NCBI GenBank assembly: GCA_008933705.1
Contig: WBUN01000015.1
Location: 22,747-86,746 of the forward strand
Reading direction: 5' to 3'
Length of the DNA stretch: 64,000 nucleotides
DNA from: Hyphomicrobiaceae bacterium
Lineage (GTDB): Bacteria > Pseudomonadota > Alphaproteobacteria > Rhizobiales > Hyphomicrobiaceae
Position numbers and translations under genes: made by a program. The notes under the pieces were generated by a model that saw nothing but the letters and a program-made list of their open reading frames with translations, ran no database searches and was not told where the DNA came from. Positions 1 to 7,929 of this stretch are shown here, one piece after another; position 1 is the first letter of the stretch, and each line of letters starts with the position of its first letter.

Positions 1-1
1 G

Positions 2-466
2 GCGAAGGAGAAGATCGACGAGGCGGCGCGCGCCTTCGGCATGCCGATGGGGCCGATCGAGCTCGCCGACACCGTGGGTCTCGACGTGTGCGCGCACGTC
101 GGCAGGATCATGGGCATGGCGCCGGCGGGCGGCAACAAGCTCGACGACATGGTGGCGGCGGGCAAGCTCGGCAAGAAGTCGGGCGAGGGCTTCTATGTCT
201 GGAAGGACGGCAAGCCCGTGAAGGCCGAGCTGAAGGCGCCCTACGACAAGTTCGAAATGGAGCGCCTGGGGCGCGAATTGGTCGATCCGCTGATCCGCGA
301 ATGCGAGCGCGTGCGGGATGAGCGCGTGGTGGAAAGCGCCGACCTCGTCGATGCCGGCGTGATCTTCGGCACCGGATTTGCGCCCTTCCGCGGCGGACCG
401 CTGCATTTCAAGGCCAACGAGGAGAAATCGAACATCGCTGTGCTGCGGCGGCCGGCTGCGGAGTAG
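2..466 (+). CDS. 3-hydroxyacyl-CoA dehydrogenase, C-terminal part (FadB/FadJ type; cut by window start)
   Basis: The frame is open from base 2, so the gene begins outside the window and only the last ~154 residues are visible. The motif GMPMGPIELADTVGLD followed by GKLGKKSGEGFY is typical of the C-terminal 3-hydroxyacyl-CoA dehydrogenase domain of the multifunctional beta-oxidation alpha subunit. That enzyme hydrates enoyl-CoA and oxidises the 3-hydroxyacyl-CoA with NAD. The second half-domain follows (FAPFRGGPLHF near the end). A thiolase gene begins 108 bases downstream on the same strand, which is the usual alpha-beta order of a fatty-acid oxidation operon. A stand-alone dehydrogenase cannot be excluded without the N-terminal half. 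Confidence 0.85.
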   Translation, partial: AKEKIDEAARAFGMPMGPIELADTVGLDVCAHVGRIMGMAPAGGNKLDDMVAAGKLGKKSGEGFYVWKDGKPVKAELKAPYDKFEMERLGRELVDPLIRECERVRDERVVESADLVDAGVIFGTGFAPFRGGPLHFKANEEKSNIAVLRRPAAE

Positions 467-574
467 GAGCGGGTTGGAAGCGGGGAGGGGCACAGGCCCC
501 TCCATTGAAGCGCGAAACGCAAAACTCGGATCGAGGCAGGGGGCTCGTCCCCTTGCGCAGGCAGGGAGCCCTCC

Positions 575-1879
575 ATGAACCAGACCCTTCGGCGCGTTGC
601 GGTTATCGGTGGCGTACGTATCCCCTTCTGCCGCTCCAATACGCTCTATGCCGATCAATCCAATCTCGAGATGCTGACGGCGACGCTCAACGGGCTGGTC
701 GACAAATACAACCTGAAGGGCGCGCACATCGACGACGTCGTGGGCGGCGCCGTGGTGTCCCACTCCAAGGACTGGAACCTTGCGCGCGAGGCGGTGCTGG
801 GCACGAAGCTGGCCCCGTCCACGCCCGGCATCACCCTTGTTCAGGCCTGCGGCACCAGTCTGCAGGCGGCCATGATGATTGCCGGCAAGATCGCGACCGG
901 GCAGAGCGACAGCGGCATCGCCATGGGCTCCGACACGACTTCGGATGCACCCATCGTGGTCAAGCCGAAGCTGGCGCACCGGCTGGTGGAGGCGCAGAAC
1001 GCCAAGTCGACCGTCGACAAGCTCAAGGCGTTCAAGGGCTTCTCGCCGGCGGAGCTCGTGCCGCAGCCGCCCTCGGTCAGCGAGCCGCGCACCGGGCTGT
1101 CGATGGGACAGCACACAGAGCTGATGGCGCAGGAATGGCACATCGCCCGCGCCGACCAGGACCGGCTCGCCTTCGAGAGCCACAGGAAGGCCGCGGAGGC
1201 CTACCGGTCCGGCTACATGGATGACCTCGTTGTGCCGTTCGCAGGCGTCTTCCGCGATAACAACCTGCGCGAGGACATCAACCTGGAGAAGCTCGCCACC
1301 CTCAAGACCGCCTTCGACAAATCGGAGCGGGGTACGCTGACGGCTGCCAACTCGACGCCGCTGACGGATGGTGCGGCCTGCGTGCTGCTCGGGTCGGAGG
1401 AATGGGCCGCGAGCCGCGGGCTGCCGGTGCAAGCCTACCTCACCTACTCGCAGACCGCCGCGAACAACTTCGTGGAGGGCGAGGGCCTGCTGATGGCGCC
1501 GACCGTCGCCGTGTCGAGGATGCTCGACCGCGCGGGCCTGAAGCTGCAGGATTTCGACTTCTACGAGATCCACGAAGCCTTCGCAGCGCAGGTGCTGGCC
1601 ACGCTGAAGGCTTTCGAGGATCCGGCCTACTGCAAACGCTACCTCGGCCGCAGCGAGCCGCTGGGCTCCATCGATCGGGCAAAGCTCAACGTGCGGGGGT
1701 CCAGCCTCGCCTTCGGCCACCCCTTCGCGGCCACCGGCGCACGCATCATCGGCAACCTGGCCAAGCTCTTGTCCGAGCACGGCGGAAGGGGCCTGATCTC
1801 GGTGTGCACGGCGGGCGGCATGGGCGTGGCGGCCATCATGGTGGGCGCCAAGGCGGCCGAGATGCGTGCTGCGGCCTGA
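575..1879 (+). CDS. acetyl-CoA C-acyltransferase (thiolase, FadA/FadI type)
   Basis: This 434-residue thiolase should cleave 3-ketoacyl-CoA with CoA in the last step of beta-oxidation. The acyl-accepting Cys is at residue 92 (VQACGTSL). The active-site His is in GHPFAATGAR (His382) and the general-base Cys is in CTAGGMG (Cys411). Its length matches the ~436-residue FadI/trifunctional beta-subunit class more than the ~390-residue FadA or biosynthetic class. The ATG follows GCAGGGAG with good spacing. It lies downstream of the dehydrogenase fragment and probably forms a two-subunit complex with it. Substrate chain length cannot be read from the sequence. Confidence 0.93.
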   Translation: MNQTLRRVAVIGGVRIPFCRSNTLYADQSNLEMLTATLNGLVDKYNLKGAHIDDVVGGAVVSHSKDWNLAREAVLGTKLAPSTPGITLVQACGTSLQAAMMIAGKIATGQSDSGIAMGSDTTSDAPIVVKPKLAHRLVEAQNAKSTVDKLKAFKGFSPAELVPQPPSVSEPRTGLSMGQHTELMAQEWHIARADQDRLAFESHRKAAEAYRSGYMDDLVVPFAGVFRDNNLREDINLEKLATLKTAFDKSERGTLTAANSTPLTDGAACVLLGSEEWAASRGLPVQAYLTYSQTAANNFVEGEGLLMAPTVAVSRMLDRAGLKLQDFDFYEIHEAFAAQVLATLKAFEDPAYCKRYLGRSEPLGSIDRAKLNVRGSSLAFGHPFAATGARIIGNLAKLLSEHGGRGLISVCTAGGMGVAAIMVGAKAAEMRAAA

Positions 1880-2009
1880 TTGGCCGATCGCCGATCGGCC
1901 CCGGCGCGCCCCCAAGTCGATGCCTGTTGAGGCTCCGCCGCGCATCGGCCGGGCGGCATTTCACCCTGCGCAATCCGGTGTTATAGAGGCGCCACCCATG
2001 AAGCCGGCG

Positions 2010-2085
2010 GGGCCCGTAGCTCAATGGTCAGAGCCGGCGGCTCATAACCGTCTGGTTGCAGGTTCGAGTCCTGCCGGGCCCACCA
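2010..2085 (+). tRNA. tRNA with CAT anticodon (elongator Met, or Ile2 read as lysidine-AU)
   Basis: A full cloverleaf can be folded. The acceptor stem GGGCCCG pairs with CGGGCCC. There is a 4-bp D stem GCTC/GAGC with an 8-base loop, an anticodon stem GGCGG/CCGTC with loop CTCATAA, and a T arm GCAGG-TTCGAGT-CCTGC. The discriminator is A and an encoded CCA ends at 2085. The anticodon CAT is at 2043-2045. Initiator identity is excluded by the fully paired first base pair and the loop. Elongator Met and TilS-modified Ile2 cannot be separated by anticodon alone. Confidence 0.93.
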
Positions 2086-2151
2086 GCTCTCGCCGGCAGG
2101 CGTGATCGCCGGCCCAATTGCCGGCAGCACGAAGGTTAGTCGTCCTTGAGC

Positions 2152-3210
2152 ATGCCCCCATTGACCGCGCTGCTGCTGTCCGACGGCAAGCCAGGCCACT
2201 ATCATCAGGCGGAAGGCGTGCTCGCAGCTCTTGCGCGCTTGCGGTCGCTCAAGTCCGTGCGGCTGGAGGTGCGGCGCCGGCTGCTCATTCCCACGCGCAC
2301 GCTGCTGCAACTCATCAATGCCGGCGCACCGCCGGCGCTGGTGCTTTGGCTCGGCTATGGCGTCCGCCCGTTGGTCCTGCCGGCAGTCGACGTGGTCGTC
2401 TCGGCCGGGGGGGAGACGCTGGCGGCAAATGCCGCGGCGGCACGGCTTGCCGGGGCTCCCAACATCTTCTGCGGCAGGCTGCGGCGGCTGGCGCCTCGGC
2501 ACGTGCGCGTCGTCATCGTCGCGCAGGAGGGGCTTGCGGCCCAGCCGAACCATCTGCTTGCCCTGCCGCCCTCGCCGATCGAGGCGCGCCGCAGCCCGCG
2601 TCCGGCAGGGTCGCCCCACCTTGGCCGCCGCAACCCGCCGCGCCTCGCCTGCGTGCTGGTCGGCGGCAACTCGGGAGCCTTCACCTACAGTGTGCAGGAC
2701 TGGACCGGCCTGATCGCCTTCATGCACGAGACCCATTGCCGGCACGGTCTGCGCTGGGTGGCCACGACCTCCCGGCGGTCGGGCCCGTTCATCGGGGATG
2801 CGCTTGCCCGGATGGCGGGGCAGCCCGACAGCGGCCTTGAGCAGTTCGTCGACTACCGGACGGCGGGGCCGGGGGCGGTGCAGGACATTTTCGCGGCCGT
2901 CGATGCCGTCGTCTGCACGGACGACTCCACCACCATGATCTCGGAGGCGGTGGGTGCTCAACTGCCGGTCGTCGCCGTCAGGCCCGAGACGAGCAGGCTG
3001 GAGGAGCGGGAGCGCGAATACCGCGATTTCCTGGCGCACCAGGGCTGGTACAGGGCCCTGCCGATCTCGCAGCTCGGACCGGACTCCTTCCTTGCCGCCC
3101 TGGAAGAGATCTCACCGCGCACGACCAGCCCGATCGACGAGCTGGCGGCAGCATTGCGCCAGCGCCTGCCCGAACTCATCTGCGATAGTACCGCTGCCCA
3201 GAAGACGTGA
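2152..3210 (+). CDS. ELM1 / mitochondrial-fission-like family protein (copy 1)
   Basis: The ~352-residue protein shows the ELM1 family pattern: N-terminal LLLSDGKPGHYHQAEG, a central VLVGGNSGAFTY, and a C-terminal CTDDSTTMISEA block resembling glycosyltransferase-type nucleotide-sugar folds. The plant founder acts in mitochondrial fission. The bacterial members have no established function, and envelope or sugar transfer is only an inference from the fold. A TTG six bases upstream (2146) is an alternative start with GAAGG at a better distance. A second, diverged copy lies at 51571-52584 on the other strand. It sits just downstream of the CAT tRNA and converges with the cyclophilin-like gene. 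Confidence 0.75.
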   Translation: MPPLTALLLSDGKPGHYHQAEGVLAALARLRSLKSVRLEVRRRLLIPTRTLLQLINAGAPPALVLWLGYGVRPLVLPAVDVVVSAGGETLAANAAAARLAGAPNIFCGRLRRLAPRHVRVVIVAQEGLAAQPNHLLALPPSPIEARRSPRPAGSPHLGRRNPPRLACVLVGGNSGAFTYSVQDWTGLIAFMHETHCRHGLRWVATTSRRSGPFIGDALARMAGQPDSGLEQFVDYRTAGPGAVQDIFAAVDAVVCTDDSTTMISEAVGAQLPVVAVRPETSRLEEREREYRDFLAHQGWYRALPISQLGPDSFLAALEEISPRTTSPIDELAAALRQRLPELICDSTAAQKT

Positions 3211-3224
3211 GCGCGGCACGCCCC

Positions 3225-3680
3225 TCATTCCACCGCGATGACGGCGACGCGGTCGCCGGGTCTTACTGCCTCGAGCTGGGCAACTGGGTCGGCGGCGACC
3301 GCCCACACGTTGCAGGGCGAGGGGAGGCGGATCTCGCCCTTGCGTGATATCGGCGTCGCGCCGTAGGCGATGACGATGCGGTCCTCCTCGCTCTGGAACG
3401 CGATCTCGCCGGGTTCGACCAGCGCCTTGGCGGCCGGCTCGCGGCCCGTTTCGGCATGGATCTCGAACAGCACCACCCGGCCCCAGGTCTGGGCGGTCGA
3501 ATAGATCGGCAGCGTCCGCCAGATGCGCTCGGCCGTCGGCGTTTCGAGCAAGCGGGCGCGGATGGCCGCCCGCCCGATCCTGATCAGCACCTGGCGCACG
3601 CCTGCGCCCGGCCGGCGTCGCCGCTTGTGGCCGGAGCGTGGGCCTGTTGCCTCGTCGGAGGAGCCCTTGGCTGGCGGCAT
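3225..3680 (-). CDS. cyclophilin-like fold protein (TM1367/PF04126-type)
   Basis: This is a 151-residue protein with a basic N-terminal extension (residues 1-35) followed by a small beta-barrel-like domain. The blocks RIWRTLPIYSTAQTWG, PGEIAFQSEEDRIVIAYG and PSPCNVWA are those I associate with the TM1367 cyclophilin-like family. The conserved core lacks the usual prolyl-isomerase active-site signature, so enzymatic activity is doubtful. The ATG at 3680 was preferred over a TTG nine bases upstream, and no strong ribosome binding site is visible. It lies downstream of, and codirectional with, the FabF-like gene, with 58 bases between. Function unknown. Confidence 0.65.
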   Translation of the reverse strand: MPPAKGSSDEATGPRSGHKRRRRPGAGVRQVLIRIGRAAIRARLLETPTAERIWRTLPIYSTAQTWGRVVLFEIHAETGREPAAKALVEPGEIAFQSEEDRIVIAYGATPISRKGEIRLPSPCNVWAVAADPVAQLEAVRPGDRVAVIAVE

Positions 3681-3738
3681 GGCGCACAACGTCCGGCAAT
3701 ACCTGGCAAGAACCGCGCCTTGGCGCCGGGCCCGAGCC

Positions 3739-4989
3739 TCAGGCGGGGGGCGGGCCGAAGACGAGGACCGCGTTCAAACCGCCGAAGGCGAACGAGTTCG
3801 ACATCGTGTAGGTGACGCGCATTTCGCGGCCGACGTTGGGCACATAGTCGAGATCGCAGTCCGGATCGGGCTCATCGAGACCGATGGTCGGCGGCACCCA
3901 GTTCTCCTGCATGGCCTTGATGCAGGCGACGGCCTCGATACCCCCGCCAGCGCCCAGCGGATGGCCGTGCATCGACTTGGTCGAGGAGATGGCCAGCTTC
4001 TTGGCGTGGTCGCCGAACACCCGCTTGATGGCGTTCGTCTCGTTCTTGTCGTTGATGGTTGTCGCCGTGCCATGGGCGTTGAGGTAGTCGATCTGGTGGG
4101 GCTCCAGCCGCGCATCCTGCAGGGCGAGCCGCATGGCCTCGCTCGGCCCGTCGATGTCCGGGTTGACCATGTCCCTGCTGTCGGAGGTCATGCCGAAGCC
4201 GACGAGCTCGGCCAGGATCTTGGCGCCGCGCGCCTTGGCGTGCTCCTCGGACTCCAGCACGAGGATCCCTGACCCCTCGGCCAGCACCGTGCCGTTGCGC
4301 TTCTTGGCGAAGGGGAAGCAGCCTTCGGGCGACAGCACGTGCATGGCCTGCCAGGCCTTCATCGTGCCGTAGTTGATCACGCTTTCGGAGGCGCCGACGA
4401 TGGCGAGGTCGACCAGGCCGTTGCGGATGTAGTCACGGCCGATGCCGATGGCATGGGCCGCCGTCGAGCATGCGCTGCACGTGGCGAAGGTGGGGCCCTT
4501 GATGCCGTATTCGATGCCGACGTGAGCGGAGGCCGATGAGCCGATGATGCGCAGGAGCGTCAGCGGGTGGGTGGCGCGCTTGTTGTGGATGAAGAGATCC
4601 CGGTAGGCCGTCTCGAAGGTAACGAGCCCGCCGGCACCCGATCCGATGATGCAGGCGGTCCGGTAGGGGTCCGCAAAAGGCCCCTCTAGCCCCGCCTGCT
4701 TGACTGCCTCGTCCGCCGCCGCGGCGGCAAACCAGGAGTAGCGGTCGGCATGCAGGATGATCTTGTCGCGCTTGGAGTGCTTGAGCCGGGCCCTGTGATC
4801 GAAATCCTTGATCTGAGCCCCGATCAGGATCTTCAGGTCGTCGAGCGGAAAGCCGCTCAAGGGGCCTACGCCCGACTTGCCTTCCCGGCAGCCCGCCCAG
4901 AAGTCGGCCACGGTCGTGCCAATGGGCGTCACGACGCCCATGCCCGTGACCACGACACGGCGTGCTCCGCCGGAACCAGAACCAGTCAT
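3739..4989 (-). CDS. beta-ketoacyl-ACP synthase II-like (FabF family)
   Basis: This 416-residue elongating condensing enzyme should join an acyl chain to malonyl-ACP. The Cys-His-His triad is intact: Cys174 in CSACSTAAHAIG, His306 in NAHGTAT and His343 in STKSMHGHPLG. The order and spacing match FabF. It is encoded 60 bases downstream of a small acyl carrier protein gene on the same strand, so it is probably a dedicated ACP-ketosynthase pair rather than the housekeeping FabF, which usually sits next to acpP and fabG. Comparable pairs in rhizobia are NodF-NodE and AcpXL with its synthases. The acyl product here is unknown. Confidence 0.9.
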   Translation of the reverse strand: MTGSGSGGARRVVVTGMGVVTPIGTTVADFWAGCREGKSGVGPLSGFPLDDLKILIGAQIKDFDHRARLKHSKRDKIILHADRYSWFAAAAADEAVKQAGLEGPFADPYRTACIIGSGAGGLVTFETAYRDLFIHNKRATHPLTLLRIIGSSASAHVGIEYGIKGPTFATCSACSTAAHAIGIGRDYIRNGLVDLAIVGASESVINYGTMKAWQAMHVLSPEGCFPFAKKRNGTVLAEGSGILVLESEEHAKARGAKILAELVGFGMTSDSRDMVNPDIDGPSEAMRLALQDARLEPHQIDYLNAHGTATTINDKNETNAIKRVFGDHAKKLAISSTKSMHGHPLGAGGGIEAVACIKAMQENWVPPTIGLDEPDPDCDLDYVPNVGREMRVTYTMSNSFAFGGLNAVLVFGPPPA

Positions 4990-5049
4990 CTATATCTTGT
5001 TTCCGTGTTCAATGCGCCGCCACCCGGCGCAGAGATGATTTCGGCCGAC

Positions 5050-5319
5050 TCAGGCCTTTGCAGCCGCAGCGCCGGACCCGGTGACCAGGCTCCGCACGCG
5101 CTCAACGACCGAGCCAACGGTCTTGAAATCGGCCGCTTCCTCGTTGGCGTTGTAGGGGATTTCGATGCCAAACGTATCCTCGATGTCGAACACGATCATC
5201 GCCAGATCAAGGGACTCGATCTTCAGGTCGGTTAATGCCGTGCTGAGCCCGATGTCGTCCCTGGGCTCCTTCATGTGCTTCTTCAGGATGTCGATAATCT
5301 TGGTTGCGACGTCGTCCAT
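5050..5319 (-). CDS. acyl carrier protein (dedicated, non-AcpP)
   Basis: This is an 89-residue acyl carrier protein. The phosphopantetheine attachment site is Ser36 in LKIESLDLAMIVFDIED, where the canonical D-S-L is E-S-L. Helix II and the following acidic IEDTFGIEIPY fit the fold. The downstream end carries an Ala-rich tail. The ATG at 5319 was chosen over a much longer in-frame extension that crosses the intergenic region. It is preceded by GGGAGAGCG. The divergence from AcpP and the adjoining ketosynthase suggest a specialised lipid (for example a very-long-chain or envelope acyl group), but this is inference. Confidence 0.85.
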   Translation of the reverse strand: MDDVATKIIDILKKHMKEPRDDIGLSTALTDLKIESLDLAMIVFDIEDTFGIEIPYNANEEAADFKTVGSVVERVRSLVTGSGAAAAKA

Positions 5320-5475
5320 TTCGCTCTCCCACCGTGCCCTAGCGAGGCATGCCGGGACCTTTGTTGATTGACGATCACTGCACTGCTGATCCAGGCGCGC
5401 CCGGACGGCAAGTTGAGGGTCACATATACGTAAAACCCCAATTAGTCTAGCCGATCGACCGGAAGAGCAAAACCC

Positions 5476-5592
5476 ATGCCTAACGGGATGCCGCACATGG
5501 CCCCGCCCATCCGATCTGGTCAGGCGCCCAAAAAGCGTGTTCAATGGAAGCAGATGGGCTTCCTGAACAAGAACAGGCGCGAACGCCGGTGA
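5476..5592 (+). CDS. small ORF, 38 residues, basic C-terminus (unannotated candidate)
   Basis: An ATG at 5476, preceded by GGAAG ten bases upstream, opens a 38-codon frame that ends TGA at 5590-5592. It stops 43 bases before the fadD start. The first part is Met/Pro rich (MPNGMPHMAPP). The second half is strongly basic (KKRVQWKQ, then NKNRRERR). It resembles neither a signal peptide nor a membrane segment. It could be a short RNA- or DNA-binding peptide, a leader peptide for fadD, or chance reading of GC-rich DNA. No homologue is recognised from memory. Confidence 0.4.
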   Translation: MPNGMPHMAPPIRSGQAPKKRVQWKQMGFLNKNRRERR

Positions 5593-5635
5593 GGCGTTGC
5601 CGGCCCGATATCGAGCTCCGGGGAGGAGGCAAGCC

Positions 5636-7369
5636 ATGACGTCAGCACTTCAGGCAGCAGCGGCCGCAGAAGCACGGCAGGCTGGGCCCTACCAATGGCT
5701 GAACAAGTATCCAAAGGACGTCGATTGGCACCAGAAATTCACGCCGACGCCCCTCTATGAGCTGCTGGATGCGGCCGCCGCCAAGTACCCTTCACGTCCC
5801 TGCACCAATTTCCTGGGCAAGGTTCTGACCTACAGGGACATTGCGCGGATGACCGATCGCGCCGCGGCGGGCCTGCAGAAGCTCGGGGTCAAGAAGGGCA
5901 CCAAGGTCGGCCTGTTCATGCCCAACTGCCCGACCTTCATCATCTACTACTACGGGGTGCTGAAGGCCGGCGGAACGGTCGTTAACTACAATCCGCTCTA
6001 CACGCTGGAGGAGCTGACTTTTCAGGTCAAGGACAGCGAGACCGAGATCATGGTCACGCTCGATCTCAAGCTGCTGTTCGACAAGGTCGAGGGCCTGATG
6101 AAGGCCGGCACGCTGAAACGGTCGATCGTTGCCTCCTTCCCCGGGTTGCTCCCCGGCGCCAAGTCGGTCCTCTTCAAGCTCTTCAAGGGCAAGGAGCTGG
6201 CCCACCCCGCCAAGTCGCCGGTGGCCAAGGACGTCATCGCCGACGCGGACGTCCTCAACAACGACGGCAAATACCAGAAGCAGGCCATCGACCCGCTCGG
6301 CGACGTGGCGGTGCTGCAGTACACCGGCGGCACCACCGGCACGCCCAAGGGCGCGATGCTGACGCACGCCAACGTCATGGTGAACTGCCTGCAGGGTGCC
6401 GCCTGGGCGACCCATCTGCAGCCGGGGCAGGAGCGCGTGCTGGCCGCCCTGCCGTTCTTCCACGTGTTCGCCATGACGGCGGTCATGAACTTCGCGCTGG
6501 CTCAGGGCGCGGAGATCATCATCATGCCGCGCTTCGTGCTCGATGACGCGATGAAGCTGATCGACAAGTCGAAGCCGACGGTGATGCCGGGCGTGCCGAC
6601 CATGTACATCGCCATGCTGAACCACCCGAAGCTGAAGAGCTTCGACCTGTCGTCCCTCAAGTTCTGCCTGTCGGGCGGCGCCCCGCTTCCCGTGGAGGTC
6701 AAGCAGAAGTTCGAGAAGCTGACGGGCTGCAAGCTGGTGGAGGGCTACGGGCTGTCCGAGGCGGCGCCGAGCGTCACATGCAACCCGCTGGAAGGCCCGG
6801 TGAAGGAGGGCTCTATCGGCCAGCCGCTGCCCGGCACCATCGTCTCCCTGCGCGACCTGGCCGATCCCGCCAAGGAGGTGCCGCAGGGGGAGAAGGGCGA
6901 GATCTGCGTGAAGGGTCCGCAGGTGATGAAGGGCTACTGGAAGAAGCCCGAGGAAACGGCCAACCAGTTCGTCGGCGAGTACCTGCGCACCGGCGACGTC
7001 GGCATCATGGATACGGAAGGCTTCATCTTCATCGTCGACCGTATCAAGGACCTGATCATCTGCTCGGGCTATAATGTGTATCCGCGCCGCATCGAGGAGG
7101 CCATCTATGAGCATCCGGCGGTCGAGGAAGTGACGGTGATCGGCATCAAGGACCAGTATCGCGGCGAGGCGCCAAAGGCGTTCATCAAGCTGAAGGGCGG
7201 CATGAGCGCAAGCGAGGACGACATCAGGAAGCACCTCGAGGTGAAGCTCTCGAAGATCGAGATGCCGGCCGAGATCGAGTTCAGGGATGCACTGCCCAAG
7301 ACCATGATCGGCAAGCTCTCCAAGAAGGAGCTGAAAGCGGAAGAGGCGCAGCGACAGAAGGCCAAATGA
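5636..7369 (+). CDS. fadD: long-chain fatty acid-CoA ligase
   Basis: This 577-residue adenylate-forming enzyme activates fatty acids to acyl-CoA with ATP. Visible motifs, with approximate residue positions, are the P-loop-like YTGGTTGTPKG (229), GYGLSEAAP (370), YLRTGDVG (449) with the hinge DRIKDLIICSGYNVYP, and the C-terminal PKTMIGKLSKKEL carrying the catalytic Lys (about 558). The ATG at 5636 follows a strong GGGAGGAGG six bases upstream. An in-frame start 13 codons earlier lacks such a site. The stop overlaps the start of a MerR regulator (ATGA). Together with the beta-oxidation genes upstream, this points to fatty-acid use. Confidence 0.93.
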   Translation: MTSALQAAAAAEARQAGPYQWLNKYPKDVDWHQKFTPTPLYELLDAAAAKYPSRPCTNFLGKVLTYRDIARMTDRAAAGLQKLGVKKGTKVGLFMPNCPTFIIYYYGVLKAGGTVVNYNPLYTLEELTFQVKDSETEIMVTLDLKLLFDKVEGLMKAGTLKRSIVASFPGLLPGAKSVLFKLFKGKELAHPAKSPVAKDVIADADVLNNDGKYQKQAIDPLGDVAVLQYTGGTTGTPKGAMLTHANVMVNCLQGAAWATHLQPGQERVLAALPFFHVFAMTAVMNFALAQGAEIIIMPRFVLDDAMKLIDKSKPTVMPGVPTMYIAMLNHPKLKSFDLSSLKFCLSGGAPLPVEVKQKFEKLTGCKLVEGYGLSEAAPSVTCNPLEGPVKEGSIGQPLPGTIVSLRDLADPAKEVPQGEKGEICVKGPQVMKGYWKKPEETANQFVGEYLRTGDVGIMDTEGFIFIVDRIKDLIICSGYNVYPRRIEEAIYEHPAVEEVTVIGIKDQYRGEAPKAFIKLKGGMSASEDDIRKHLEVKLSKIEMPAEIEFRDALPKTMIGKLSKKELKAEEAQRQKAK

Positions 7370-7824
7370 CCTCCCGCCCCACACAGGAGCGCACGAGAGC
7401 CGACAAGGCCGATCGCCCTCCTGACCAAGACCCCGATCGCCTCTACACGATCGGGGAGCTTGCCGACGAGTTCGAGGTGACGACGCGGACCATTCGCTTC
7501 TACGAGGCGAAAGGGCTGATCCTGCCTGCGCGACGCGGCGTGGCCCGCTATTACTCGCGCCGCGATCGGGCGCGGCTCAAGCTCATCCTTAGAGGCAAGA
7601 ACCTCGGCTTCAGCCTCGAGGAGATCGCCCACTACCTGAAGCTTTACGACGCCGATCCGGCGCAGATCGCGCAGACCCAGCTCCTGCTCAGCCGCGTCGA
7701 GGCCGCCATCGAGGATCTGCAGAACAAGCGCGCCGATCTCGATCGCACCCTGCGTGAGCTCAAGGACATCCGTGGCGAGTGCACCGAGCACCTCAAGGCC
7801 GCCGGCAGGCCGGGCGGCAAGTAG
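7366..7824 (+). CDS. MerR-family transcriptional regulator
   Basis: This is a 152-residue regulator. After a ~25-residue charged N-terminus comes the MerR winged helix-turn-helix (LYTIGELADEFEVTTRTIRF, with YEAKGLI and YYSRRDRARL following), then a long helix for dimerisation ending near GECTEHLK. There is no metal-binding Cys pair like that of MerR or CueR. Its ATG overlaps the fadD stop by four bases, which implies translational coupling. A role controlling fatty-acid or branched-chain acyl-CoA degradation, like the LiuR-type MerR regulators of other proteobacteria, is a reasonable inference. The effector may be an acyl-CoA. Confidence 0.88.
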   Translation: MTSRPTQERTRADKADRPPDQDPDRLYTIGELADEFEVTTRTIRFYEAKGLILPARRGVARYYSRRDRARLKLILRGKNLGFSLEEIAHYLKLYDADPAQIAQTQLLLSRVEAAIEDLQNKRADLDRTLRELKDIRGECTEHLKAAGRPGGK

Positions 7825-7929
7825 CTCCCCCGATCGCCGCGCGATCCCGTCCTCAACTCCGGCGTGAGCTTGGCGGCGAACCGTATTATGCTTGCCCGCT
7901 GGGTGTCGCCGCCTGAGAGCAATCCGAGC

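Noticed and set aside
7864..7929. GTG start giving the AI-2E protein a 22-residue N-terminal extension
   Set aside because: No ribosome binding site and no conserved residues; the ATG at 7930 has GAGAG upstream.
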